The translations under genes were made by a program, and so were the position numbers. The notes below the pieces were generated by a model, which worked only from the letters and a program-made list of their open reading frames with translations, ran no database searches and was not told the origin of the DNA. 64,000 nt of DNA from Myxococcales bacterium (GTDB lineage: Bacteria > Myxococcota_A > Polyangia > Palsa-1104 > JAEUJZ01): the NCBI GenBank assembly GCA_016794465.1, contig JAEUKA010000100.1:62001-126000 (forward strand). Direction: 5' to 3'. Shown here one piece after another: positions 16,666 through 25,376 of this stretch; position 1 is the first letter of the stretch, and every line of letters starts with the position of its first letter.

Positions 16666-17844
16666 ATGACGATACGCTCGAAGCTACTGTACGCTCTGCT
16701 GTTCCTATGTACGCCCGCTACGGTTGGGCTGTATGCAAGCTGTGCCGATGCGGTGATTTACGACCAGCTCGTAGACAGCGGAACCAATCCATCAGGTGGC
16801 GATGGCGGAACTACCAACCCGTCTCTGTCCCTGTGGTCCGCCAAGGTCGCAGATCCATTTGAGTTCCCATCCGAAACCAGCATCCTTGCGGAAGCGAATC
16901 GTCGCTGGAAGCGTGACCCGCACTATCTGTCGGTCAACGGTACCAACTACATGTTCATTGCTGGCAGCGACTCCAACCCGAGCACCGAAAGGTGGTCTTT
17001 GTCCTATTACAAAGACGCGGCGACTCCGGGAGCACGCTCTCCCTGGATGCCGATGTTCGACGGGCCGACCAGCACCAGCTGGGACAAGCTGGACCTGATG
17101 GCTCCGTTCGCTTCCTATCGGCAGGTCGACGGCTGGACTGTGTACTACGGAGCCAACGGCGACCCGAACAAGCCCGACTACGTACTGCAGATTGGTCGCG
17201 CAACCAGCTCTGATCTCAGCAAGTGGAGCCGCGCGCCCCAGCCTGTGATTGGGACTCCTAACTTCACGGGAACGACTCCTGACTCTGCCCGTCCGGATGC
17301 CTATGGAGCGACCGATCCATGGCTATTCACCGACGGTACCGATGTCTACATGTACTACGCCGGACTCGACTGTGGGAGTGGCAGCTGCAAGTTCCAGATC
17401 CTGCGCTCGAAGAGTCCTGATGGCGGCACGTCCTTCCCTCCTGGCGAGGTGGTGTTGTCTGGACGAGCCGGCGTTCCTGAAGAAGCCGGCGGCGTCGCTG
17501 GACCCAGCATCATCAAGTACAACAAGCAGTACGTGATGGCGTACACAGCGGTAAAAGACATCCCGCAAAAAGACCGCAAGTCGATTCGCAGTGCGCTCGC
17601 AACGGGAACGGTGGGAATGGCGGCCAGCTCGGATGGGAAGACCTTCCAAGTGGGCACCAAAGCCGGAGTCGCGCTGGTTCCGCAGCTCGCCGGATTCTCT
17701 TCGTTCCGTTCCGAAGGCGCCTACTCACCGTCTCTGTTCATGGAAGGCACGGCAGTTCGCGGCTATGTGTCCGGCCTGAAGAACGACGCCAACGGCACCT
17801 ACTACGGAATCGGCAGCGCAGAGCTCACCGAGATCAAGCAGTAA
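16666..17844 (+). CDS. Secreted five-bladed glycosidase-like (GH43/GH32/GH130-type) protein
   Basis: A 392-residue exported protein with signal peptide and a marginal lipobox (GLYASC, Cys about 26). The fold suggested by the sequence is the five-bladed propeller of GH43/GH32/GH130-like families: WKRDPHYLSVNG, YGATDPWLF, YMYYAGLDCGSGSC, GVAGPSIIKYNKQYVMAY and GAYSPSLF recur at blade spacing. Asp residues in KRDPH and ATDPW occupy typical catalytic positions, but the exact family and substrate cannot be fixed by eye. AAGGGGA at 16654-16660 is 5 nt before the ATG at 16666. The next gene, an outer-membrane barrel, follows at 53 bp in the same direction. Confidence 0.75.
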   Translation: MTIRSKLLYALLFLCTPATVGLYASCADAVIYDQLVDSGTNPSGGDGGTTNPSLSLWSAKVADPFEFPSETSILAEANRRWKRDPHYLSVNGTNYMFIAGSDSNPSTERWSLSYYKDAATPGARSPWMPMFDGPTSTSWDKLDLMAPFASYRQVDGWTVYYGANGDPNKPDYVLQIGRATSSDLSKWSRAPQPVIGTPNFTGTTPDSARPDAYGATDPWLFTDGTDVYMYYAGLDCGSGSCKFQILRSKSPDGGTSFPPGEVVLSGRAGVPEEAGGVAGPSIIKYNKQYVMAYTAVKDIPQKDRKSIRSALATGTVGMAASSDGKTFQVGTKAGVALVPQLAGFSSFRSEGAYSPSLFMEGTAVRGYVSGLKNDANGTYYGIGSAELTEIKQ

Positions 17845-17897
17845 GTCATCGGCGGTGGGCTTGGGCGTCGGCTTGCAGGCGTGTTAGGTTTCGGCTC

Positions 17898-18875
17898 GTG
17901 TTGCCTGCTCCTCGGTCGCCGCACTGCGGTTCTTGCTGGTCCGTCGTGGGCCCGCTGCTGCTCGCATGGCTGTACTTTTTGCCAGCTGGGGCAGCCGCGC
18001 AGTCGACCGGCATTGCCGTCGATCGGCTGATCTTCCACAGCGGTCCGTCGGCGTTCTACCAAGTCGAGGGTGGGATGGTCGCGGCCCCGCGTGAGCTGTG
18101 GCTGCACAGTGCCGCGTCGCTGTTGTCGCATCCGCTACGCCTTCGCAACCACTACAGCGGTGAACAGCTGGCGCTGCCGGTGACGTACCGCGTCAGCCTC
18201 GATCTGGGCGGTGAGCTGGGGCTGTGGAAAAAGCGCCTGTCGCTCGGGTTTGGCCTGCCGGTGGCGCTGTGGCAGGGGGGCGAGCGGCTGCAAGCGACCG
18301 GCGGCAGCGATCTTTCCGTCGAAAGGCCACTGCGGACAAGTGCCGTCGGTGACATTCGACTGCGCGCCAAGATCCGCCTGACCGATCCAGCGTGGTTCTG
18401 GGCCCTTGCGATGGCGCTCGATTTCACCATTCCCGGCGGAGGCCAGAGCGACTTTGTGGCAACGTCCGGTCCGACGGTGTCGCCGCGACTGATTGCCTGG
18501 TTTCAGCGAGGACCCGTGGCTGCTTCGGTGAATGTGGCGGCGCGGATTGCGCCCGAGCGGCAGCTCTATGAAACCCAGCTTCAGCACTCGCTGGAGTGGG
18601 GTGCAGCGGCGAGTGCGGCCTTTCCGACGAGACGAGTCGGGCTGGCACTGCTGGCGGAAGCGGTCGGCTTCTATCTCATCGGGACGGGCATTCACTCGAC
18701 AGAGCTGCGAGGCGGCGTGCGGCTGGGCCTGCGCAATGCGGCGATTGACCTCGGGGCCGGTGGTGGGCTGGGACCGCTCGCGCCAGACTGGCGGGCATTT
18801 GTGTCGGTGCGTGGCGTCTTTTCTCAGCGGCCACCGTCGAACGTCAGCTGCTCTGAACGACCCTTGGCACTGTGA
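17898..18875 (+). CDS. Predicted outer-membrane beta-barrel protein
   Basis: A 325-residue protein with an N-terminal signal peptide (hydrophobic about 16-33, cleavage after AAA). The rest alternates short amphipathic strands and turns, for example VTYRVSLDLGGELGLWKKRLSLGFGLPVAL and later GVRLGLRNAAIDLGAGGGLG, as in porin-like barrels. Such barrels in myxobacteria are often linked to an OmpA domain, which is absent here. Start is GTG at 17898; no ATG gives the signal peptide. The last 52 bp overlap the 3' end of the photolyase gene on the other strand. Function unknown. Confidence 0.7.
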   Translation: MLPAPRSPHCGSCWSVVGPLLLAWLYFLPAGAAAQSTGIAVDRLIFHSGPSAFYQVEGGMVAAPRELWLHSAASLLSHPLRLRNHYSGEQLALPVTYRVSLDLGGELGLWKKRLSLGFGLPVALWQGGERLQATGGSDLSVERPLRTSAVGDIRLRAKIRLTDPAWFWALAMALDFTIPGGGQSDFVATSGPTVSPRLIAWFQRGPVAASVNVAARIAPERQLYETQLQHSLEWGAAASAAFPTRRVGLALLAEAVGFYLIGTGIHSTELRGGVRLGLRNAAIDLGAGGGLGPLAPDWRAFVSVRGVFSQRPPSNVSCSERPLAL

Positions 18876-20323
18876 CCGGCCAGGGTTCCGCCGGACTCGG
18901 CCAGCTGCCGCCGGACTCGATCGATATACAGCGGTCCCTGGGCCCGTCGCCCTGCCCCATCCGACGACATCGGTCGAATCAGCCCAAACAGCGGCCGGCG
19001 CGGAAACGGTCGGTCGTGCAGGCCCAGACACCACAGCATGTTGGTGTAGCCGTTCGGATCGCGCCCGTCGTAGGCAAAGCGGTCGTTCAGATAGATCATG
19101 GTCGCCAGCGCTTCTTCATACGTCGCTGACCACTCGATGATGCGCTTGCCCCACAGCATCCGCAGATAGCCGTGTGGCTCGCCCAGCTCTCGCAGCTCGG
19201 TCTGGATCGCATTCCACAGTGGATCAGCCGTCCGCGAAGAGAGCAGCGTCTCGCGATCGTAGAGAACCTTGCGACGGTCGGCGGCGTGCTCGGCCAGACT
19301 GGTCTGCGCCCAAGCGGGCAGCGCGGAGATATGCTGGTAATTTGGGGTAAAAAAACAGAAGTTGTGGGCGAGGTGACGGCGGACCAGCAGCTCTTCGACG
19401 AACGCCGCGACCGAGACATCACCCAGCCCGCCGGGACGAGCCGCAATCGCCGCCCGCGCAATCTCCCCAGCCGACAACATTCCGTAGTGTAGGTATGGAC
19501 TCAGGTTCGAGGTCACGTCGTGATCGGCCAGGTTGCGACCCTCGGCATAGCGTGGCAGTCCGTTGCGCAGAAACTGGGAGAGCCGCACCAGGCCCGCCTG
19601 CCGCCCGCCGCGCACCCCTCGCACCGCACCGACCGAGAGATCCACGCCAGTCGTCTTGACCAATCGGTCAAGATCATCCGGCTGATCGGGCACATCAATG
19701 CCTCGGCACAGACCCGGCAGCGACGGAAAAGTCAACCCAAGCGAGTCGATATGCGGCTGTGGCAGTGGATCAGGCAAGGCCAGCAAGTCGGGCAGCAGTC
19801 GGTGCAGTCGAGGCCGCAGCACCGCCGCAGAGGGAAACGCCCGATCGAAGGTACGCAGCGGCACCACATCGCAGCCATCGACGGCAAACAGCGGACAGTC
19901 AAGGCTCCGCTGCAGGCTCGCATTGTGACGAGGCACCACAAACGTCGGATGGTCGTCGGTCACCACCAGCGCCGCGTCCGACGCGAGCCGCGCGACCATC
20001 GGAAAGCGCTCTCCGAGCTTGGGCAGATAGAAAAAGTGACCGATGCCGCGCGCCGCAAGTCGCAGCGCCAGCTCGCGAACACCGTCGAGGATAAAGCGAT
20101 GATGGCGAGCACTCGCGTACGGATAATCGGGCCGCAAGCCCTCGTACACCACGACAGGTATATTCAGGTAATTCGCCCACTCAATGGCGTAGTCGAGCGC
20201 CGGACTCCACTCGGCCCGCTTCTGGACTTGGCAGAAGTACAGCACGTAGCGACCCGTCCGACGCGGCAGCCCCGCACGCAGCGCAACCACTCGCCGAGGA
20301 TCGACAGAAAACTCAGGCGTCAT
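18824..20323 (-). CDS. phr: Class II deoxyribodipyrimidine photolyase
   Basis: A 499-residue DNA photolyase that uses blue light and FADH- to split cyclobutane pyrimidine dimers. The N-terminal alpha/beta domain starts with RYVLYFCQVQKRAEWSPAL and has TDDHPTFVVPR. The C-terminal FAD domain has class II hallmarks: LSPYLHYGMLS, FVEELLVRRHLAHNFC and the terminal NDRFAYDGRDPNGYTNMLW followed by HDRPFPRRPLFG. Length is slightly above the usual 440-480. Start ATG at 20323. It is the last gene of the minus-strand run behind fasciclin, 90 bp downstream, so it may share control with the sensor genes upstream. The 3' end overlaps the convergent barrel gene by 52 bp. Confidence 0.95.
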   Translation of the reverse strand: MTPEFSVDPRRVVALRAGLPRRTGRYVLYFCQVQKRAEWSPALDYAIEWANYLNIPVVVYEGLRPDYPYASARHHRFILDGVRELALRLAARGIGHFFYLPKLGERFPMVARLASDAALVVTDDHPTFVVPRHNASLQRSLDCPLFAVDGCDVVPLRTFDRAFPSAAVLRPRLHRLLPDLLALPDPLPQPHIDSLGLTFPSLPGLCRGIDVPDQPDDLDRLVKTTGVDLSVGAVRGVRGGRQAGLVRLSQFLRNGLPRYAEGRNLADHDVTSNLSPYLHYGMLSAGEIARAAIAARPGGLGDVSVAAFVEELLVRRHLAHNFCFFTPNYQHISALPAWAQTSLAEHAADRRKVLYDRETLLSSRTADPLWNAIQTELRELGEPHGYLRMLWGKRIIEWSATYEEALATMIYLNDRFAYDGRDPNGYTNMLWCLGLHDRPFPRRPLFGLIRPMSSDGAGRRAQGPLYIDRVRRQLAESGGTLAGHSAKGRSEQLTFDGGR

Positions 20324-20413
20324 GCCCAGATACGATGCCGCCAGCTCCCCTGGAGCGGCTGAGCTTCCTCACCTTAGGGGTAGTTTTCGACGGATGGGCT
20401 CGCCAATTGCCAG

Positions 20414-21202
20414 CTAGGTGGTCGGTGCGGGCTTGCGATTTGACTTTTTGCGCGGGCTGTCGACGGACTTGGAGGAAGGACGCTCGGGCATCGCCACGAT
20501 CTCGTCGACACCGTGGAACATGCCGTTGCTGCCGTAGTGATCCCCGGTGACAAGATGAGCGTGGTTGATGCGAATCCCGCTCGTGTAGTCGACGTTTACG
20601 ACGTTGCCGCCCATCGTCTTGATGTTGCGCAGGTGATTGAGCACCTCTTTGGACACCAGACCGCGAATGACGTGATAGGCCAACAGCGACCGCGCCCGCG
20701 CCGGCTCTTTGTTCAGACTCTCGCGAACCTCACTCGGCAGCTTGGCGAACGCTTCGTCGGTGGGAGCAAACAGCGTCAGGGGTCCACGCCCGTGCAAGGT
20801 CTTGTCGAAGCCCGACGACTCGGCAAGCTGGACAAACTGACCGTAGTGCCCGTCGCTGCGCAGCACCCCGAGGAGGTCTTCGTGCGCGGCGTGCATCTTG
20901 GTCAACCGCTCGTTGCTCGGTCCACCGTCGAACATCTTGTCAATCGAGCTCTCGGTTGGCTTGTCGCCGCCCTTTTCAGCCGCTTTCTCGCTCGAAGTCT
21001 CCGTCGGCTTGATCGCAGATTTGTCGAGTGCTCGGCCATCGTTCCCGTCGCTGTGCTTGCTCGTTCGGTCCGCTGCCCGCGCCCGCTCGATCACCGTCCC
21101 CGGCTCGCCCACCGACGAGTCGTTGGCCCTTACCTGCCACGGCATGACCACCCCAAGCAGCGACACGCCGCCGAGCAGCCACATCTTCGTCACCCACTTC
21201 AT
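20414..21202 (-). CDS. Exported fasciclin-domain protein
   Basis: A 262-residue protein with a signal peptide (about 1-26, ending VRA), a charged Lys/Ser/Glu-rich linker to about 85, then one fasciclin (FAS1) domain: VQLAESSGFDKTL, the H1-type box GPLTLFAPTDEAFAKLP, AYHVIRGLV and INHAHLVTGDHYGSNGMFHGVDEI. FAS1 domains mediate adhesion to matrix or cells. The C-terminus is Ser/Lys/Arg-rich. The ATG at 21202 follows a GGGGGGAAG purine run and places the signal peptide at the N-terminus; an upstream in-frame ATG at 21229 is less likely. It lies 27 bp behind the response regulator gene. Confidence 0.88.
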   Translation of the reverse strand: MKWVTKMWLLGGVSLLGVVMPWQVRANDSSVGEPGTVIERARAADRTSKHSDGNDGRALDKSAIKPTETSSEKAAEKGGDKPTESSIDKMFDGGPSNERLTKMHAAHEDLLGVLRSDGHYGQFVQLAESSGFDKTLHGRGPLTLFAPTDEAFAKLPSEVRESLNKEPARARSLLAYHVIRGLVSKEVLNHLRNIKTMGGNVVNVDYTSGIRINHAHLVTGDHYGSNGMFHGVDEIVAMPERPSSKSVDSPRKKSNRKPAPTT

Positions 21203-21229
21203 CGACTTCCCCCCAAAGCGTGAAGGCAA

Positions 21230-21622
21230 TTACGCACGCGCCACTTGCAGACGCGTCTTGACCTCTTCCACCAGCTTGCGCGGCGAGATTGGCTTTGACA
21301 AATAGCCGTCGCAGCCCGCCGCCAGCGCCCGTTCCTCGTCCCCGTGCATCGCATGCGCCGTCAGCGCCAAGATGATGATACCCCGCGTCGCCTCATCGGC
21401 CTTGAGCTGGCGCGTACACTCCCACCCGTCGATCACCGGAATCGACAGATCCATCAGGATCAGATCCGGGTGATGCGTCCGAGCCTCCAGCAGCGCGTCC
21501 GCTCCGTTGCCGGCCTGACGAACCGTAAACCCCGAGTGACGCAGGACCGTCTCGAAGATCTTTTGGTTGTGGATGTCGTCATCTACCAGCAAGACGGTAT
21601 GGGATTTGGTAGCGGCTGACAT
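21230..21622 (-). CDS. Single-domain response regulator (CheY-like)
   Basis: A 130-residue receiver domain with no output domain. Acidic pocket Asp14-16, phosphoacceptor Asp58 in LILMDLSIP, switch Thr88 in LALTAH and Lys110 in YLSKP are all present, so it should be phosphorylated. The sequence resembles receivers detached from hybrid kinases. It starts 8 bp after the histidine kinase gene and is its likely partner. Output must come through another protein, or through later phosphotransfer. Confidence 0.95.
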   Translation of the reverse strand: MSAATKSHTVLLVDDDIHNQKIFETVLRHSGFTVRQAGNGADALLEARTHHPDLILMDLSIPVIDGWECTRQLKADEATRGIIILALTAHAMHGDEERALAAGCDGYLSKPISPRKLVEEVKTRLQVARA

Positions 21623-21630
21623 CGTGGCTT

Positions 21631-24249
21631 CTACTCTCTCACGCCTTGCAGGTGGTGTGGAGCGTCTATGCTGGGGTTGCTATCCATTTCGACGGAACGA
21701 CGCTGCGAGGGCCGTGCGATCCGACCCGTGCGCGGGATGCGCAGCGAAAAGGTCGAGCCGACGCCAAACGCACTGCGAACCTCAAGCACGCCACCGAGCA
21801 TCTCCGCCAGCCGTCGCGCAATCGCCAGCCCCAAGCCGGTGCCGCCAAAGCGTCGCGTCGAGCTGCCATCGACCTGCCGAAACTCCTCGAAGATGATCTC
21901 CAAGTGCTCGGGTCGAATGCCAATGCCAGTGTCGATGACCGAGATCGTCACGTAGTCCGCTTCATCGGCGGTAACCTCGACGGTGACCGAGCCCTGCGAG
22001 GTAAACTTGATCGCGTTGGCCACCAAGTTGGTCAGGATCTGCTGCAGCTTCGCCGGGTCAGTGTCGATGCGCAGATCACGCGGACAGACCAGCTGCACCC
22101 GATATGGCCGGTCGCGACCCATCGCCTCTGCTTCCTTGATGACTGCAGCGACGAGAACCGCCAGATCCACCGATTCCCGGTGAACGTCCATCTTGCCCGC
22201 CTCAATCCGAGACAAGTCGAGGATCTGGTTGATGAGCCGCAGCAGGTTGGCGCTGGAAGCCAAAACTCCGTCGGTGGCATCGTAGGCATCGCCCGTGATG
22301 GCCCCATAGACACCGTCACGAATCAGCTCGGTATAGCCCATGATCGCGTTGAGCGGCGTGCGCAGCTCGTGAGAGACGTTGGCCAAAAACTCCGACTTCA
22401 GGCGGTTGACCTCGCGCAGCTGGTTGCGCTGAATGCGCAGCTGAAACGACTGCTGCTCTAGCTGATCGCGCTGCTCGGCGAGCTGGTTGCGCTGCTGGGC
22501 CAGCTGATCGCGCTGCTGCTGCATCTGATCGCGCTGCTGGGCCAGGGCTTCGTTGTGCAAGACCAGCTCGTGGGCGAGTCGTCCGACACGGGCATAGGCT
22601 CGAGCATTGCTCACCGCAATCGACAGCTGCGCCGCCGCCTGCCGCACAAACTCCAGCAGCGATCCGTCGGGCATCTCTTCGCTGGTCATCACCAGCACCA
22701 GCAGTCCGAGCGGCTGGTTGCGAAACGTAAGCGGCACCAAGATGCGTCGGCCTTGCACCTTGACCGCCTCGCTCAAGGCAATGCTCGGAGCGCCCGAGGG
22801 ACGACTGTCCGGACTCATAAAGTCCCGCACTGGCGGCGGCGTTCCCAGCTTGTGCGTCGAGACACCATACGCAGCCCGGACCAAAAGCTCTGGCTCACCA
22901 CCGGCACCCTCTTCGATCAGGAACACGCCACCGCCTCGGGTTGCAGTCGCCTCGACGAGCGCCGCCAGCGCCTGATCGAGCATGACCGTCAGATCGGCGG
23001 CATCCATCGCATCGCCACTGCGATCAATCGGAGAGTTCAGCACCGACGTAAAGGCATAGGCAAGCCGCAGCTGCTTGGTGCGTCGCTTGATCTCACTCTC
23101 CAAGTTCCGGTTGAGCTGCGACAGCGCTTGCATGCTCTCGCGCAGCCGCTCGGCCATCCGCACAAACGAGTCCGCCAGCAGCCCCAGCTCGTCGCTGCGC
23201 CTGACATTGATGCGGGGATGGAGGTTGCCGCTGCGAATCTCGTCCGCTCCTCGGGCCAGCGCCATGATCGGACCGCTCAGTCGCCCGGCGATCAGCAGCG
23301 CCGCCACCACCCCGAGCGCCATCAGCACCACGCCCAGCCCAACGCTGAACACCAAGACCTGCCGCAGTCGCTCCTGCGCCGGCTCGATCGACAGTCCAAT
23401 CCGCACAATCCCAACCACTCGATCGCGCACCCCCGAGTCGAGCGGATTGGTAAACGCTGTCAGCCCCGCCTGGTTGCGATCGCTCAGCAAGATCGGTGCA
23501 TACAGATCAATGTAGGTTTCGTGGCGCTCTTCGAGCGGCTTGGTCCACAGCCCCCAGTCGAGCGCGTCACGCGTCTGCCGAGACGGCACATTTTTCACCG
23601 TCTGCAGCACCACATCCGCAAGATACGCTCGCAGCTTGGCCGGCGGCGGATCGCTCATGTGGGTACCTGTGCGCGTGGTCGTCTTGAGCAGCTCTCCGCC
23701 CTGCGAGTCGTAGACCGCGACAAACTCCACGTCGTCGATCTGCGCCATCCGCTGCACCGGCTGCGACAAGATCGCCCGATCCGAGGCATAGGCGCCCATC
23801 TGACACTGCGACGCCAGCGCCCCGAGGAGCAGGCTCGACCGCTGCCGCTGATCTTCTTCCAGGAACCGATACTGCTGGTTGTAAAAGACCGCCCCCGAGC
23901 CCAGCGACATAAACAGCGCCATTCCCAGCAGCCAGAAGAAGACCTGGCGAAAGAAGCTGCTGCGTCTCTGCCACAGCGGACTGTTCCAGACCGAAAACTC
24001 ACCGGGGTTGTCGAAGCCGACCGATGGAACTTCGGCGGTTTCGTACTCTCGCAAGCCCTGACCGGCCTGCGGATCGGCTGGAGGTCGCGCAAGTGGAAGC
24101 GTCTCACGCTGCGCCAGCACCGCCGGGTCGAGCCGAGGCGCCGGACTTTCCGCTGACTGCAACGTCGGTCCGTCGAGCGGCTGAGTGACTTCACCATCCG
24201 ACAGCGGCTCCCCGGTGGACTCGCGACGAGTTGGGTCCTCAGTGCTCAT
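21631..24249 (-). CDS. Membrane sensor histidine kinase with HAMP, GAF-like and coiled-coil regions
   Basis: An 872-residue kinase. A 95-residue Pro/Glu-rich cytoplasmic N-terminus precedes membrane segments at about 98-122 and 308-333 that flank a periplasmic sensor loop. HAMP follows (about 333-390), then a GAF-like domain (about 425-560), a Gln-rich coiled coil of heptads of the type QQRDQLAQQRNQL (about 570-615), HisKA with phospho-acceptor His627 in VSHELRTPLN, and HATPase with ATNLVANAIKF-like N box, DTGIGI and GGTGLGLAIARRL. The gene overlaps the upstream binding-protein gene by 4 bp and the response regulator follows after 8 bp, so the three form one signalling unit. Confidence 0.95.
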   Translation of the reverse strand: MSTEDPTRRESTGEPLSDGEVTQPLDGPTLQSAESPAPRLDPAVLAQRETLPLARPPADPQAGQGLREYETAEVPSVGFDNPGEFSVWNSPLWQRRSSFFRQVFFWLLGMALFMSLGSGAVFYNQQYRFLEEDQRQRSSLLLGALASQCQMGAYASDRAILSQPVQRMAQIDDVEFVAVYDSQGGELLKTTTRTGTHMSDPPPAKLRAYLADVVLQTVKNVPSRQTRDALDWGLWTKPLEERHETYIDLYAPILLSDRNQAGLTAFTNPLDSGVRDRVVGIVRIGLSIEPAQERLRQVLVFSVGLGVVLMALGVVAALLIAGRLSGPIMALARGADEIRSGNLHPRINVRRSDELGLLADSFVRMAERLRESMQALSQLNRNLESEIKRRTKQLRLAYAFTSVLNSPIDRSGDAMDAADLTVMLDQALAALVEATATRGGGVFLIEEGAGGEPELLVRAAYGVSTHKLGTPPPVRDFMSPDSRPSGAPSIALSEAVKVQGRRILVPLTFRNQPLGLLVLVMTSEEMPDGSLLEFVRQAAAQLSIAVSNARAYARVGRLAHELVLHNEALAQQRDQMQQQRDQLAQQRNQLAEQRDQLEQQSFQLRIQRNQLREVNRLKSEFLANVSHELRTPLNAIMGYTELIRDGVYGAITGDAYDATDGVLASSANLLRLINQILDLSRIEAGKMDVHRESVDLAVLVAAVIKEAEAMGRDRPYRVQLVCPRDLRIDTDPAKLQQILTNLVANAIKFTSQGSVTVEVTADEADYVTISVIDTGIGIRPEHLEIIFEEFRQVDGSSTRRFGGTGLGLAIARRLAEMLGGVLEVRSAFGVGSTFSLRIPRTGRIARPSQRRSVEMDSNPSIDAPHHLQGVRE

Positions 24250-25193
24250 TCAAATCTCTTCCAGCCAAGACTCATCACGTGGTCCAGCCGAATGCCCAGC
24301 CGGCGCGCCGCCCCGATGTTCACGATGACATCTGGGGCCGTCGCTGGATGATCGCGATTTAGCTCGTAATGATTCGGATCGTCGAGGATTTGATTGACCT
24401 GCAGCGCCAGGTTTTCCCCCACCGCTTCCGGCGACCAGTCAACGCTCAGCAGCGCACCATGGGCCACCATCTGCCGCGTCCCCGCCAAGATCGGCACCCG
24501 CGCACTCAGCTGCACTGTCAGCAGGTATTGCAACAGCGGCATGTCGACCACCAGCGGATCGGGCCCCACCCACAGCGCCTCGACCTTGGGACTGCGCACC
24601 CCCGAGGCATCCGGCCTCCCCGAGATCAGCGTGTGAACGGCGCGAATCGCATCCGGACTGCTCTCGACCAGCTGCTCGTGAAGATCCATGCCCAGCACGC
24701 GCGCCGCCGCCCGAGCCGCCGGCATCTTCGCCAGCCCATGTCGCGTGTAAATCACTCCCACGTGACGAAGCTCCGGTCGCAGCGCCCGCAGCGCCCCCAA
24801 GGCTTCCCGTGGACCGACCGTGCTGTTGGTGCCGGTCGTACCAATCGGCGGAGCCGGCACCAGCGCATACAAGATGTGGGCCCGCATCCCCTGCAGCACC
24901 TCCGCCGCCGGCTGTCCCAGTGCCACCAGCAGCCGCGCCCCCGCCACTCGCTCGCGTATCCGCGCCGCTTCATCCGCCGAGCTGTGGTGGAGGTTCTCAG
25001 ACGTAACCGGCACTCGGCAGCGATCCCGAAACGCCTCGAACACATCTTGGAAGGCTTTGACCTTGGCCGTCTTGACGACGATCACCGATGGTATCGGGCG
25101 CGGTGTCGCGTTTCGGTAATCGGCCTGGGCCTCGGGATAAGCCATCCCCAGCGAGAGCGCACTCCAGATCAGCATTCCGACCGCGATCGCCAT
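24246..25193 (-). CDS. ABC-type substrate-binding protein (PF04392-like), no permease adjacent
   Basis: A 315-residue exported protein. The signal peptide (about 1-23, AYPEAQA) is followed by a periplasmic-binding fold typical of the ABC_sub_bind family: VIVVKTAKVKAFQ, LLVALGQPAA, ALRPELRHVGVIYT, ALWVGPDPLV and VPILAGTRQMVAHGALLSV. Neither permease nor ATPase is nearby. Instead the stop codon overlaps the start of the histidine kinase gene by 4 bp. I infer that it presents a ligand to that kinase. AAGGAG precedes the ATG at 25193 by only 2 nt; the in-frame ATG at 25175 has better spacing and may be the true start. Confidence 0.82.
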   Translation of the reverse strand: MAIAVGMLIWSALSLGMAYPEAQADYRNATPRPIPSVIVVKTAKVKAFQDVFEAFRDRCRVPVTSENLHHSSADEAARIRERVAGARLLVALGQPAAEVLQGMRAHILYALVPAPPIGTTGTNSTVGPREALGALRALRPELRHVGVIYTRHGLAKMPAARAAARVLGMDLHEQLVESSPDAIRAVHTLISGRPDASGVRSPKVEALWVGPDPLVVDMPLLQYLLTVQLSARVPILAGTRQMVAHGALLSVDWSPEAVGENLALQVNQILDDPNHYELNRDHPATAPDVIVNIGAARRLGIRLDHVMSLGWKRFE

Positions 25194-25376
25194 GTCTCCT
25201 TGATTGTGAGGGGAATTGCCCAGCAGTGCCAGCGCCCACACCTCGACTTCCCCTGGTCGTGCAAAAGCATTTTCCCGGCGCCCGTCATCAGCTAGCATGG
25301 CCCCCAGCGATTAGCTCGGCGGGCTCGCGTCTTTCGGCCTAGTCACTCCGACGGGTTTTCTGCACAAAGAATCTCC

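Noticed and set aside
22555..24156. 533-residue plus-strand frame opposite the histidine kinase
   Set aside because: His/Arg/Gln-rich antisense shadow without domains; the kinase on the other strand is certain.
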